Source: Microbispora bryophytorum
GTDB lineage: Bacteria; Actinomycetota; Actinomycetes; Streptosporangiales; Streptosporangiaceae
Length of the DNA: 64,000 nt
Assembly: GCF_006874465.1 (NCBI RefSeq)
Contig: NZ_VIRL01000023.1
Coordinates: 51,273-115,272, forward strand
Reading direction: 5' to 3'
Numbering within the stretch: the first letter of the stretch is position 1; each line of letters begins with the position of its first letter. The position numbers and the translations under genes are program-made. Below are positions 31,657 through 42,493 of the stretch, one piece after another. The notes under the pieces are model-generated. The model made no database searches and had not been told where the DNA came from. It was given only the letters and a program-made list of their open reading frames with translations.

Positions 31657-32687
31657 GGCGGACCGCGGCCGCCGTGGCCGGGGGTCTCGCCCTGGTCGCG
31701 GTGGCGGTGGCGTACGGCGTGCACCAGGTGGTCGGGCAGGCCGACAAGGCTCCCGACTACTCCGGGGGCGGCTCGGGCACGGTCACGGTCGAGATCACAC
31801 CGGGGGCGAGCGCCGCCGAGATCGGTGAGACGCTGGAGCGGGCCGGCGTGGTGGCCAGCGCCCGGTCGTTCGTCGAGCAGGTGATCACGCGCTCCAAGGA
31901 GAGCGGCCTGCACCCGGGCCGTTACACTCTGCGGCGTCGCATGGCCGCCGCCGGAGCCCTCGATCTGCTGCTGTCGCCCGCGAGCAGGGTCATGCGCACG
32001 GTCACCGTGCCCGAGGGACTGCGCACGAGCGAGGCGCTGCGCACGCTTGCCGACCGGACCGGCATCCCTTTGAAGGACTTCACCGACGCCGTCGCCGAGC
32101 CGCGGCGCCTGCGGCTGCCCGCGTACGCGGAGGGGGCGGCGGAGGGCTTCCTGTTCCCCGCGACGTACGAGATCGAGCCGGGGATGACGGCCGTCGATCT
32201 GCTCAGGAAGATGACGGCCCGGTTCCGCGTCGCCGCCACGAAGGTGAAGCTGGAGGAGCTGGCGCCGCGGGTGCGGCTCACGCCCAGACAGGCGGTGACG
32301 GTCGCCAGCATCGTGCAGGCCGAGGGCGGCGTCCCGGCCGACTACCCCAAGATCGCCAGAGTGGTGTACAACCGTCTCGCGCGCGGCGCGAAGCTGGAGA
32401 TGGACAGCACGGTCAACTACGTGCTGAACCGCCACACCCTCAAGGTCAGCACTCAGGACACGCGGGTCGACTCGCCGTACAACACCTATGCGCGCCCCGG
32501 GCTGCCGCCCGGGCCCATCGGCAATCCGGGGGAGAGCGCGCTCGCGGCCGCCCTCCACCCCGCCGAGGGCGCGTGGTGGTGGTTCGTCACCACAGATCCC
32601 CGGCGTAAAATCACCAAATTCACTGACAAAGAGGCGGAGTTCAGGAAATATCGGGAGGAGCTGAACAGGTATCTCGGGACGAACTGA
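31653..32687 (+). CDS. mltG: Endolytic transglycosylase MltG, paralogue 1
   Basis: A 344-residue membrane-anchored lytic transglycosylase that cuts nascent peptidoglycan glycan strands. One helix lies at residues 5-21 with almost no cytoplasmic tail. The LysM-like part is followed by the YceG catalytic domain with ASIVQAEGGVPADYPKIARVVYNRL, where the Glu after QA is the catalytic acid, and YNTYARPGLPPGPIGNPG. It overlaps ruvX (GTGA). A second mltG follows 198 bases downstream, so this pair is a tandem duplication. Confidence 0.92.
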   Translation: MRRTAAAVAGGLALVAVAVAYGVHQVVGQADKAPDYSGGGSGTVTVEITPGASAAEIGETLERAGVVASARSFVEQVITRSKESGLHPGRYTLRRRMAAAGALDLLLSPASRVMRTVTVPEGLRTSEALRTLADRTGIPLKDFTDAVAEPRRLRLPAYAEGAAEGFLFPATYEIEPGMTAVDLLRKMTARFRVAATKVKLEELAPRVRLTPRQAVTVASIVQAEGGVPADYPKIARVVYNRLARGAKLEMDSTVNYVLNRHTLKVSTQDTRVDSPYNTYARPGLPPGPIGNPGESALAAALHPAEGAWWWFVTTDPRRKITKFTDKEAEFRKYREELNRYLGTN

Positions 32688-32885
32688 CCGCCGCCGGGTC
32701 ATCCGCGTGGCGCCGTCCCGCGGCGTTCCGGAGCGCGCCCGGTGCGTCCGCACGGCCCCGCCGCCCCCGGGCGGGGCTCCACATATCGGGAACGCCCCCC
32801 GCGGAACCCCCTGTCCCGAACCCCCTCGGTTTGGCACACTCGCTTGACGGGAGGCCTCTCGTACCGAGAGATTGGCCAGCGCACT

Positions 32886-34040
32886 ATGAATGATCTGGAC
32901 ATGGACATCCTGCTCGGCGCCGAGGACGACGACGGTTCTCCCCGGCGCCGGACCTCTGGTAGCCGGACCCAGCAGCGGCGCAGCCGCAGACGCCGCAAGA
33001 AGCAGCGGCGCAAGGGCAGGGTCGCCACGCTTTTCGCCGTTGTGATCATCATCGGGGTCCTCGGCGGCCTCGGCTATTTCGGGTTCACCTGGGCGCGCAG
33101 CGTGATGATCCCCAAGGACTACAGCGGGGAGGGGCGCGGGGAGGTCGTCGTCGAGATCGAGGAGGGCGCGAGCGCCACCGACGTCGCCCAGATGCTGGAG
33201 GACGAGGGCGTCGTCGCCAGCGCCAGGGCGTTCGTCAACGCCATCGGCGCCGCGGGCAAGAGCTCCTCGCTCCAGCCGGGCCAGTACGAGATGCGCAAGG
33301 GCATGTCCGCCGCCTCGGCCCTGACCCTGCTCGACCCCAAGAACCGGATGCTCAACCGCCTGACCATCCGCGAGGGGCTGCGGCTCAGCAAGATCTACGA
33401 GGAGCTGTCGACCGCCACCGGCAAGCCGGTCGAGGACTTCAAGAAGGCCGCCCGCGCCGACATCGGGCTTCCCTCGTACGCCAAGGGCCGGCTGGAGGGC
33501 TTCGCGTTCCCGGCCACGTACGAGATCAGCAGCAAGCTCACCCCGCAGCAGATCCTCACCAAGATGGTCGACCGGTTCAACCAGACCGCGGATCGGGTCG
33601 ACCTGGAGGGCCAGGCCAAGCAGCTCGGCTTCACCGCCAAGCAGATCATCGTCATCGCCAGCATCGTGCAGGCCGAGTCCGGCAGCGCCGAGGACATGCC
33701 GAAGGTCGCCCGGGTCATCTACAACCGGCTGACTTCCAATCCCCAGATGAAGCTGGGCATGGACAGCACGGTCATGTACGGCCTGAACAAGTACGGCATC
33801 GCGGCCTCGCACGCCGACCTGGAGAGCACCTCGCGGTACAACACCTACAAGTACTTCGGCCTGCCGCCCGGCCCGATCGCCAACCCCGGCGACCACGCGA
33901 TCGAGGCCGCGCTGCACCCGGCGGACGGCAACTGGCTGTACTTCGTGACGGTCGACCCCAAGCGGGGCATCACCAAGTTCACCGACAAGGAGTCGGAGTT
34001 CTGGAAGCTCCGCGACGAGTTCAACAGGAACAACAAATGA
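32886..34040 (+). CDS. mltG: Endolytic transglycosylase MltG, paralogue 2
   Basis: A 384-residue MltG. Unlike its neighbour it has a 45-residue cytoplasmic tail, acidic then very basic (RRRSRRRRKKQRRKGR), before the helix at 46-66. The catalytic block is ASIVQAESGSAEDMPKVARVIYNRL, and YNTYKYFGLPPGPIANPG is conserved. The ATG at 32886 begins MNDLDMDILLGAEDDDG; an upstream in-frame start would add a basic Pro-rich stretch unlike MltG. This paralogue has the normal actinobacterial form. It overlaps aroE (ATGA). Confidence 0.93.
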   Translation: MNDLDMDILLGAEDDDGSPRRRTSGSRTQQRRSRRRRKKQRRKGRVATLFAVVIIIGVLGGLGYFGFTWARSVMIPKDYSGEGRGEVVVEIEEGASATDVAQMLEDEGVVASARAFVNAIGAAGKSSSLQPGQYEMRKGMSAASALTLLDPKNRMLNRLTIREGLRLSKIYEELSTATGKPVEDFKKAARADIGLPSYAKGRLEGFAFPATYEISSKLTPQQILTKMVDRFNQTADRVDLEGQAKQLGFTAKQIIVIASIVQAESGSAEDMPKVARVIYNRLTSNPQMKLGMDSTVMYGLNKYGIAASHADLESTSRYNTYKYFGLPPGPIANPGDHAIEAALHPADGNWLYFVTVDPKRGITKFTDKESEFWKLRDEFNRNNK

Positions 34041-34876
34041 CCGCCACCGGCAGGCGTGCCGCCGTGCTGGGCTCCCCGATCGCGCACTCGCTGTCCCCGG
34101 TGCTGCACCGGGCGGCGTACGCGGCGATGGGCCTGGCGGACTGGCGCTACGACGCGATCGAGTGCGCGGAGGACGGGCTGGCAGACCTGGTCGGCGGGTG
34201 CGGCCCGCAGTGGGCGGGGCTGTCGCTCACGATGCCGCTCAAGCGGGCCGTGCTGCCGCTGCTCGACACCGTCTCCGACCTCGCCGTCGCGGTCGGCGGC
34301 GCCAACACGGTGGTGTTCCGCGACGGCGCGCGGCACGGTGAGAACACCGACGTGTACGGCATCGTCCAGGCGCTCGCGGAGGCGGGCGTGCCCGCCCCCG
34401 CCTCGGCGGTGGTCCTGGGCGGCGGCGCCACCGCGGCCTCGGCCGTCGCCGCCCTGCGGGAGACGGGCCTCGCGGAGGTCACGCTGGTCGTGCGCGACCC
34501 GGCCCGCGCGGGAGAGACTCTGCGGGTCGCCGAGCACCTCGGCACCACGGTGACCGTGCGCTCCTTCGGCGACTTCGACCCCGCGGCCGACCTGGTCGTC
34601 TCCACGCTGCCGTCCGGCGCGGCCGACGCGCTGGCCGAGCGGGTCGCGGCCGGCCTGCCCGAGAAGGCGGCCCTGTTCGACGTCGTCTACGCGCCCTGGC
34701 CGACGCCGCTGGCCGCGGCCGCAGGCGCGCGGGGCCGCACGGTGATCGGCGGGTTCCCGATGCTGCTGCACCAGGCGGCGCGGCAGGTCGAGCTGATGAC
34801 CGGCCAGGCGGACGTGCCGGTGGAGGCGATGCGCTCCGCCGGCGAGGCCGAGATCGCCCGGCGCGCGGCCGCCTGA
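34037..34876 (+). CDS. aroE: Shikimate dehydrogenase
   Basis: A 279-residue NADP-linked oxidoreductase of the shikimate pathway. Visible blocks are the substrate site GSPIAHSLSPVLHRAAY, SLTMPLKRA with the catalytic Lys, GENTDVYGI, and the nucleotide loop VVLGGGATAASAVAAL. C-terminal FPMLLHQAARQVELMTG is conserved. Overlap with mltG-2 implies cotranscription. Confidence 0.95.
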   Translation: MTATGRRAAVLGSPIAHSLSPVLHRAAYAAMGLADWRYDAIECAEDGLADLVGGCGPQWAGLSLTMPLKRAVLPLLDTVSDLAVAVGGANTVVFRDGARHGENTDVYGIVQALAEAGVPAPASAVVLGGGATAASAVAALRETGLAEVTLVVRDPARAGETLRVAEHLGTTVTVRSFGDFDPAADLVVSTLPSGAADALAERVAAGLPEKAALFDVVYAPWPTPLAAAAGARGRTVIGGFPMLLHQAARQVELMTGQADVPVEAMRSAGEAEIARRAAA

Positions 34877-34918
34877 GCGCCGGCTGAGCGGCCCCTGAGC
34901 GCCGCGGGAGCACCACAG

Positions 34919-34951
34919 GAGCGCCACGGGGGGAGCGCTCCCGTGGCGCTC
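34919..34951 (+). terminator. Hairpin terminator after aroE
   Basis: A perfect 12-bp stem (34919-34930 with 34940-34951) and a 9-base loop, 42 bases past aroE. No U-run follows. It marks the end of the alaS-to-aroE unit. Confidence 0.7.
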
Positions 34952-34995
34952 TGGTGGCAGGCCCGGAATACGTCGAGGGGTCTTCGGGCTTGTGG

Positions 34996-35195
34996 TAGCG
35001 TAGGAACTCGATCGGTCCGGCATGAGCTGGACGCGCAAGCGGAGGTCCACCTCCCACCTGCTCCGCCGAAAGGCGGACGGGTCCAGGATCCACCGGAGTT
35101 TTCGGCAGGAGAGCTCAGTGACCCCGCATGCGTGACGTGCGGGGTTTTGTTTTGCCCCGCGCGGTCGAGACAAGCGGAAGTCTTTTGGAGGTCCC
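34996..35195 (+). promoter_or_regulatory. infC leader with attenuator-like terminator
   Basis: About 200 bases precede infC. A possible -10 is TAGCGT at 34996-35001. The strongest element is an intrinsic terminator: CCCCGCATG (35122-35130) pairs with CGTGCGGGG (35136-35144), one G-U pair, then TTTTGTTTT at 35145-35153. It stands 43 bases before the infC start, where only an attenuator makes sense. The 3' arm GCGGGG (35139-35144) can instead pair with CCCCGC at 35155-35160. A small ORF (35022-35135) ends inside the loop. No specific ligand site is recognised. Confidence 0.75.
35022..35135 (+). CDS. Possible 37-residue leader peptide upstream of infC
   Basis: An ATG-started frame of 37 codons, rich in Arg, Lys, Ser and His (begins MSWTRKRRSTSHLLRRK). 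Its TGA at 35133-35135 falls exactly in the loop of the terminator before infC, so a ribosome reaching the stop would cover the stem. No clear ribosome site precedes the ATG. The position suggests translation-dependent attenuation, but the peptide may be unreal and its composition shows no single-codon run. Confidence 0.4.
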   Translation: MSWTRKRRSTSHLLRRKADGSRIHRSFRQESSVTPHA

Positions 35196-35810
35196 ATCAG
35201 CACCGAGCCCCGCATCAACGACCGTATTCGCGTGCCCGAGGTGCGCCTCGTCGGCCCGAACGGCGAACAGGTCGGCATCGTCTCCATAGGCGACGCACTG
35301 AAGCTGGCGCAGGAGAGCGATCTCGACCTGGTGGAGGTCGCGGCCACGGCACGCCCGCCCGTCTGCAAGCTCATGGACTACGGCAAGTTCAAGTACGAGT
35401 CGGCCATGAAGGCGCGCGAGGCCCGCCGCAACCAGGCCCACACGATCATCAAGGAGATCAAGCTCCGGCCGAAGATCGACCCGCACGACTACGAGACCAA
35501 GAAGGGTCACGTCGTGCGCTTCCTCAAGGCGGGAGACAAGGTCAAGGTCACGATCATGTTCCGGGGTCGCGAGCAGTCCCGGCCGGAGCTGGGCTTCCGG
35601 CTCCTGCAGCGCCTTGCCGAGGACGTGACCGACCTGGGGTTCGTCGAGTCGCAGCCGAAGCAGGACGGTCGCAACATGATCATGGTGATCGGGCCGCACA
35701 AGAAGAAGGCCGAGGCGAAGGCCGAGAAGGCCGCCGCAAAGGCCCGCGGCACCGACACCGACCCGCTGGAGGCGGAGCCCGCCGAGGAGCAGGCCGCGCA
35801 GCCGCAGTGA
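35196..35810 (+). CDS. infC: Translation initiation factor IF-3, AUC start
   Basis: A 204-residue initiation factor that keeps ribosomal subunits apart and checks the start codon. The N-terminal domain begins [19 protein letters not shown] and the C-terminal domain has [41 protein letters not shown]. The first ATG/GTG in frame is at 35232, but that would remove the conserved INDRIR segment. The ATC at 35196 lies 4 bases after GGAGG (35187-35191) in the same frame. Use of a non-AUG codon fits the known self-control of infC by IF-3. The tail is charged and Ala-rich. Confidence 0.9.
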   Translation: MSTEPRINDRIRVPEVRLVGPNGEQVGIVSIGDALKLAQESDLDLVEVAATARPPVCKLMDYGKFKYESAMKAREARRNQAHTIIKEIKLRPKIDPHDYETKKGHVVRFLKAGDKVKVTIMFRGREQSRPELGFRLLQRLAEDVTDLGFVESQPKQDGRNMIMVIGPHKKKAEAKAEKAAAKARGTDTDPLEAEPAEEQAAQPQ

Positions 35811-35949
35811 CGTCCGCCTGAGCCACCAGGCGGGGCGCCGCAGACGCACATGGAAACCGAGACCGGGACGGTCTCGCGGTAAGGCAGGCCGTCGGCCCGG
35901 GTCACCGGCCCGGGCCGTCGGCACGGACGAAAGAGGAGAGACGGCTGAG

Positions 35950-36144
35950 ATGCCGAAGATGAAGACGCACAGCGGTGCGAAGAAGCGGTTCCGGCTCACC
36001 GGAACCGGCAAGGTTGTCCGCCGCCGCGCCAACCGGAAGCACCTGTTCGAGCACAAGCCGTCCACTCGCACGCGCCGTCTCGAGGGTGTCGTCGTCATGT
36101 CCGACGCCGACACCAAGAAGATCAAGAAGCTGCTCGCGAAGTAA
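35950..36144 (+). CDS. rpmI: 50S ribosomal protein L35
   Basis: A 64-residue basic ribosomal protein: [20 protein letters not shown] start and [21 protein letters not shown] end. It follows infC after 139 bases that contain a GC-rich self-complementary stretch around 35890-35925, a possible site for L20 feedback as in other bacteria (inference). GAGGAGAG precedes the ATG. Confidence 0.97.
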   Translation: MPKMKTHSGAKKRFRLTGTGKVVRRRANRKHLFEHKPSTRTRRLEGVVVMSDADTKKIKKLLAK

Positions 36145-36166
36145 CGACCCGGGGAGATAGAACAAC

Positions 36167-36547
36167 ATGGCACGCGTGAAGCGGGCGCTCAACGCCAAGA
36201 AGAAGCGCCGGGTCGTCCTTGAGCGGGCAAGCGGTTACCGCGGGCAGCGGTCGCGGCTCTACCGCAAGGCCAAGGAGCAGATGCTCCACTCGATGACCTA
36301 TGCGTACCGGGACCGCAAGGACAAGAAGGGCACGTTCCGCCGGCTGTGGATCCAGCGGATCAACGCCGCCGCCCGCGCGAACGGCGTCACCTACAACCGG
36401 TTCATCCAGGGCCTGCGCCTGGCCGGCATCGAGGTGGACCGCAAGATCCTCGCGGACCTCGCGGTGAACGACACGCAGACCTTCGCCACGCTGGTCGAGT
36501 CCGCCAAGAAGGCGCTCCCGTCCGACGTGAACGCGCCGGTCGCCTGA
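36167..36547 (+). CDS. rplT: 50S ribosomal protein L20
   Basis: A 126-residue ribosomal protein needed early in large-subunit assembly; in several bacteria it represses its own operon. [37 protein letters not shown] and [23 protein letters not shown] are typical. It completes infC-rpmI-rplT. Confidence 0.97.
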   Translation: MARVKRALNAKKKRRVVLERASGYRGQRSRLYRKAKEQMLHSMTYAYRDRKDKKGTFRRLWIQRINAAARANGVTYNRFIQGLRLAGIEVDRKILADLAVNDTQTFATLVESAKKALPSDVNAPVA

Positions 36548-36562
36548 CACCTGCGCACAGAC

Positions 36563-36590
36563 GAGGGCCCGCCGCCTACGGCGGGCCCTC
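36563..36590 (+). terminator. Hairpin terminator after rplT
   Basis: A perfect 12-bp stem (36563-36574 with 36579-36590) with a 4-base loop, 16 bases after the rplT stop, followed by ATTCACG rather than a U-run. Confidence 0.75.
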
Positions 36591-36616
36591 ATTCACGTCA
36601 AGGGGGACAAGCGGGC

Positions 36617-37450
36617 ATGGCGGAGCTCACCAACATCAAGTCGCCGCGCGTCAAGGCGGCCCGCAGGCTGACCAAGCGGGCTTTCCGGGACCGCGACCGG
36701 GCGTTCCTGGCGGAAGGGCCGCAGGCGGTCCGCGAGGCACTCGCGCTCAAGGACGTCACGGTCGAACTGTTCACGACGGTCGAGGCGGAGACGCGGCACG
36801 CCGACATCGTGGCCGCCGCCGTCGCGGCGGGCGTCCCGGTCCACCGCGCGAGCGGTGAGGTCATGTCGGAGCTGACCCAGACGGTCACTCCGCAGGGCCT
36901 GCTGGCCGTGTGCCGGTTCGTGCACGTCCCGGCGGCCGAGGCGGTGCCGCGGGGGGCCCGGCTGGTGGCGATCCTCGCCCATGTGCGTGATCCCGGCAAC
37001 GCGGGCACGGTCCTGCGTACGGCCGACGCCGCGGGCGCCGACTCGGTGGTGTTCACCGACGCGTCCGTGGACCCGTACAACGCCAAGTGCGTGCGGGCCA
37101 GCGCGGGCAGCCTGTTCCACCTGCCGGTCGTGACCGGCATCCCCGTGGCGGACGCCGTACGGCACGCTAAGGAGGCGGGGCTGCGCGTGCTCGCGGCCGA
37201 CGGCGCGGGCACCCGGACGCTCGACGAGGTCGCCCTCGACGTGCCCACCGCCTGGCTGTTCGGCAACGAGGCGTGGGGGCTGCCGCCCGAGCTCCTCGCC
37301 CTGGCCGACGAGGTGGTGCGCGTCCCGATCTACGGGCGGGCGGAGAGCCTCAACCTCGCCACCGCGGCCGCAGTCTGCCTGTACGCCTCCGCGCGCGCTC
37401 AGAGGCAGACCTTACATTCCGTGGAAGATCCCACTACCCCCACGCTCTGA
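36617..37450 (+). CDS. TrmH/SpoU-family RNA 2'-O-methyltransferase
   Basis: A 277-residue SPOUT methyltransferase. The N-terminal RNA-binding domain is followed by the three knot motifs: HVRDPGNAGTVLRTADAAGAD, LFGNEAWGLPPELL, and RVPIYGRAESLNLATAAAVCLY. It should methylate a ribose in rRNA or tRNA using S-adenosylmethionine; the target is unknown. It commonly follows rplT and precedes pheS in actinobacteria. Confidence 0.92.
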   Translation: MAELTNIKSPRVKAARRLTKRAFRDRDRAFLAEGPQAVREALALKDVTVELFTTVEAETRHADIVAAAVAAGVPVHRASGEVMSELTQTVTPQGLLAVCRFVHVPAAEAVPRGARLVAILAHVRDPGNAGTVLRTADAAGADSVVFTDASVDPYNAKCVRASAGSLFHLPVVTGIPVADAVRHAKEAGLRVLAADGAGTRTLDEVALDVPTAWLFGNEAWGLPPELLALADEVVRVPIYGRAESLNLATAAAVCLYASARAQRQTLHSVEDPTTPTL

Positions 37451-37546
37451 GGCTGCTGCCGAGCCCGGGAAACCCGCTATTGTCGGCGAAGGAGTCGCGC
37501 AGGACGCGGCGGCGCGCGCAGTTCCGGAGCTCGAGGAGGCGCTCTC

Positions 37547-38641
37547 GTGCGAGGTGACGACACCCCCGGCGGCACCCTTGAGGGGGACGCCGGAGGGCGG
37601 GCGCGCATCGACGTCGACGACCTTCCCGACGGCCTCGTCGCCACCGACGCCGACGGTGTGATCCTGATGGTCAACCGGGCCGCGGAGCGGCTGACCGGGG
37701 TGACCAGACAGGCGGCGGTGGGCAGGTTCGTCGGCGACGTGCTGCCGATGCGGGACCAGGACGGTCGCGACTGGTGGAAGTGGCTCGACCCGCAGGGCGG
37801 GCTGTCCATCCGAAGTCGCCAGCCGGAACGGCCGCTGCACCTGCCCGGCCGCCAGGAGATGCTGGTCGCCGCGCGCTTCGTCCGCACGCCGCCGCGCGGC
37901 GGAGAGGTGGAGCGCGTCGTGATCACGCTGCGCGACGCCTCCGCCCGTGCCCGGATCGAGCGCAGCCGCGCCGACCTGGTCTCGACCGTGGCCCATGAGC
38001 TGCGCTCGCCGCTGACCAGCGTCAAGGGGTTCACCGCGACGCTGCTGGCAAAGTGGGAGCGCTTCACCGACGCGCAGAAGCGCGTCATGCTGGAGACGGT
38101 CAACGCCGACGCCGACCGGGTGACGCGGCTGATCACCGAGCTGCTCGACGTCTCGCGCATCGAGTCGGGCAGGGTGGAGATCCACCGCCAGATCGTGGAC
38201 GTGCCGGCCCGGGTCCGCAGGATCGTCGCGGGCCGGGTGGCGGCGGGGGAGCCCGAGGACCGCTTCCGGCTGGAAATCCTCGGCGAACTGCCGGAGATGT
38301 GGCTCGACCAGGACAAGATTGACCAGATTCTCGCGAACCTGGTGGAAAACGCGGTGCGCCACGGGCGCGGTACGGTGACCATAGTGGTGGAGCCGGTCGA
38401 ATGGGGTGTGGCGGTGTCGGTGCGGGACCAGGGTGAGGGCGTGGCGCCCGAGCTGGTCGGCCGCGTCTTCCGCCAGTTCTGGCGGGGCAACGGCCGCCGC
38501 CGCGGGGGGACCGGCCTCGGCCTGTTCATCGTCAAGGGCCTCATCGAGGCCCACGGCGGCACCATCAGCGTGCAGCGCGCGCCCGGCGGCGGCGCGGAGT
38601 TCCGATTTACCTTGCCCACCGGCACCCCTGACTTCGCCTGA
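37547..38641 (+). CDS. Orphan PAS-domain sensor histidine kinase
   Basis: A 364-residue kinase without membrane helices. A PAS domain covers about 20-130 (LPDGLVATDADGVILMVNRAAERLTG). The dimerisation domain carries H150 in STVAHELRSPLTSVKG, and the ATPase domain shows NLVENAVRHG (N box), DQGEGVAP (G1) and GTGLGLFIVKG (G2). No response regulator lies nearby. The GTG at 37547 follows GAGGAGG. A soluble kinase at this place, between the methyltransferase and pheS, recurs in other actinobacteria by my recollection. The signal and partner are unknown. Confidence 0.9.
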   Translation: MRGDDTPGGTLEGDAGGRARIDVDDLPDGLVATDADGVILMVNRAAERLTGVTRQAAVGRFVGDVLPMRDQDGRDWWKWLDPQGGLSIRSRQPERPLHLPGRQEMLVAARFVRTPPRGGEVERVVITLRDASARARIERSRADLVSTVAHELRSPLTSVKGFTATLLAKWERFTDAQKRVMLETVNADADRVTRLITELLDVSRIESGRVEIHRQIVDVPARVRRIVAGRVAAGEPEDRFRLEILGELPEMWLDQDKIDQILANLVENAVRHGRGTVTIVVEPVEWGVAVSVRDQGEGVAPELVGRVFRQFWRGNGRRRGGTGLGLFIVKGLIEAHGGTISVQRAPGGGAEFRFTLPTGTPDFA

Positions 38642-38696
38642 GCCTTTTCCACAGGCCGATCGCGCGGAGGACGGCCCGGTGGGCTGATCGGACTAA

Positions 38697-39850
<1,154 letters not shown>

Positions 39851-39851
<1 letters not shown>

Positions 39852-42421
39852 TGAAGGTCCCGCTTTCATGGCTGCGGGAGTACGTCGATCTCCCCGCGGT
39901 CACCGCCCAGGAAGTGGCCGACCGGCTCACCGCCGCCGGCCTCAAGCTGGAGGCCATCCACTCGCACGGCCACGAGATCAAGAACGTCGTGGTCGGCCGG
40001 GTCCTCGAGATCGAGGAGCTGGCCGGGTTCAAGAAGCCCATCCGGCACTGCAAGGTCGAGGTGGGGGAGGCGACGCCGCGCGAGATCGTCTGCGGCGCGA
40101 CGAACTTCTCCGAGGGCGCCGTGGTCCCGGTCGCGCTGCCCGGCGCGGTGCTTCCCGGCGGCTTCGAGATCGGCTCCCGCAAGACCTACGGGCGCCTGTC
40201 CGACGGCATGATCTGCTCGGAGGCAGAGCTCGGCATCGCCGAGTCCTCCCCGGGCATCCTGCTGCTGCCGCGCGACACCCCGATCGGCGCCGACGTGGTC
40301 GAGCTGCTCGGCCTGCGTGACGACGTGCTCGAACTGGAGGTCGCCACCGACCGCGGGTACGCCCTGTCGATCCGCGGCGTCGCCCGTGAGGCGGCCATCG
40401 CGTTCGGCGTGCCGTTCCGCGACCCGGCCGCGAGCGAGGCGGAGTCCGGCGGCGGCGAGTCCTGGCCCGCGGCGATCGCCGACCCCACCGCCTGCGACCG
40501 CTTCGTGCTGCGCTCTGTCACCGGGTTCGACCCCGACGCCGAGTCTCCGCTGTGGATGCGGATGCGGCTGGCCCGCGCCGGCATGCGCTCGGTCTCGCTG
40601 GCCGTCGACATCACCAACTACGTGATGCTGGAGCTCGGCCAGCCCCTGCACGCCTTCGACCGGTCGCGCCTGTCCGGCCCGATCGTCGTACGGCGTGCCC
40701 GGCCGGGGGAGACGCTGGAGACGCTCGACCACGTGGTGCGCACGCTCCACGACGAGGACATCCTCATCACCGACGACTCGGGCCCGATCTCGATGGCCGG
40801 CACGATGGGCGGCCTGCACACGGAGATCTCCGAGACCTCGATCGACATCGTCATCGAGGCGGCGCACTTCTCCGCCACCGGCATCGCCCGTGAGTCGCGA
40901 CGGCACAACCTGGTGAGCGAGGCGTCCAAGCGGTTCGAGCGCGGCGTCGACCGCGAGCTGCCCCTGGCCGCGTCGTGGCGTGCGGTCCAGCTCCTGGTCG
41001 AGCTGGGCGGGGCCGTCGCCGATCCCGGCGTGACCCACGCACAGGTGGACGTCTCGCCGGTGCGGATCACCATCCCGGCCGACCACCCCAGCCGAGTGGC
41101 GGGCGTGACGTACGAGCGGGAGAGCGTGATCCGCAGGCTGGAGCAGATCGGCTGCGTGGTGACGGAGGGCGCCGCCCCCGCCGCCTCGGCCGGGCACGGC
41201 GTCGCGGCCACCGGCGTGCTCGCCTCCGGCGACCTCGCCGACCGGCTGGCCGTCCACGGCGACGACCTGATCACGGTGACGCCGCCGACGTGGCGCCCCG
41301 ACCTGACCGACCCGAACGACCTCGCGGAGGAGGTCGTCCGGCTTGAGGGGTATGACCGCATCCCGTCGGTGCTGCCGCCCGCTCCGGCCGGGGGCGGGCT
41401 GACCGAGGCGCAGCGGCTGCGCCGCCGGGTGGGCCGGGCCCTGGCGCAGGCGGGCTACGTGGAGGTGCTCGCCTACCCGTTCATGGGGCCGCGCGACCTC
41501 GACAACCTGCTGCTGCCCGAGCAGGACGCGCGCAGGCGGGCGACCCGGCTGGTCAATCCGCTCAGCGAGGACGAGCCGTACATGCGGACCACGCTGCTGC
41601 CGGGCCTGCTGAAGACCCTGGTGCGCAACGTGGGCCGCGGCTTCTCCGACGTGGCGCTGTTCGAGTCCGGGCTGGTCTATCGGCCCGAGCCGCAGGCCCC
41701 CGCGACTGCTCCGGTCCTGCCGGTCGACCGCAGGCCCACGCAGGAGGAGCTGGCGGCGATCGAGACGGCGCTGCCGAGGCAGCCGCTCCGGGTGGCCGTG
41801 GTGCTGGCGGGCGAGTTCGAGCGCTCCGGCTGGTGGGGTGAGGGCCGGCAGGCGTCCTGGGCGGACGCCGTCGAGGCGGCCCGCACGGTCGCGCGGGCGG
41901 CGGGCGTGGAGCTCGGCGTCCGGGCCGACCAGCACGAGCCGTGGCACCCAGGGCGGTGCGCCGCGCTGACCGTCACCGACGCGGAGACCGGCGAGCCGGT
42001 GCCGGTCGGTCACGCCGGCGAGCTGCACCCCCGGGTCGTCGAGGCCTACGGGCTGCCGCCGCGCACCTGCGCGATGGAGCTGGAGCTGTCGCTGCTCAGC
42101 CCCGACGGGCCGGTGCAGGCGCCCGCCGTGTCCGCCTACCCGGTGGCCACGCAGGACGTCGCGCTGACCGTCGCCGTGTCCACCCCGGTCGCCGAGGTGG
42201 AGGCCGCCCTCCGGGCGGGGGCGGGCGAGCTGCTGGAGTCGATCAGGCTGTTCGACGTCTACACCGGCCCGCAGGTGGGCGAGGGCAACAAGTCCCTGGC
42301 CTACACGCTGCGGTTCCGGGCGCTCGACCGTACGCTCACGGTCGAGGAGACCACGGCGGCGCGCGACGCCGCCGTCGCCCTCGCCGCCGAGCGCACCGGA
42401 GCCCAGCTCCGCGGCGCCTGA
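39851..42421 (+). CDS. pheT: Phenylalanine--tRNA ligase beta subunit
   Basis: An 856-residue subunit. In order: N-terminal [14 protein letters not shown], the tRNA-binding domain ([11 protein letters not shown]), B3/B4 editing domain, B5 ([31 protein letters not shown]), the inactive synthetase-like fold, and the C-terminal anticodon-binding fold ([16 protein letters not shown]). The length is at the upper end for the family but unbroken. Confidence 0.96.
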
Positions 42422-42463
42422 GCAATGATCACTAGGGCATGATCGCCTGAGCGGGTGCCGGCA

Positions 42464-42491
42464 CGAGGCGAAGCAAGCGTGCTTCGCCTCG
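42464..42491 (+). terminator. Hairpin terminator after pheT
   Basis: A perfect 12-bp stem (42464-42475 with 42480-42491) closing a 4-base loop, 42 bases after pheT. It directly abuts a tandem repeat. Confidence 0.75.
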
Positions 42492-42493
42492 CG

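Noticed and set aside
28335..33917. An 1860-codon open frame on the minus strand opposite alaS, ruvX and mltG
   Set aside because: It mirrors known genes in a high-GC genome where opposite frames stay open; composition is His/Arg/Gly-rich and no domain is visible.
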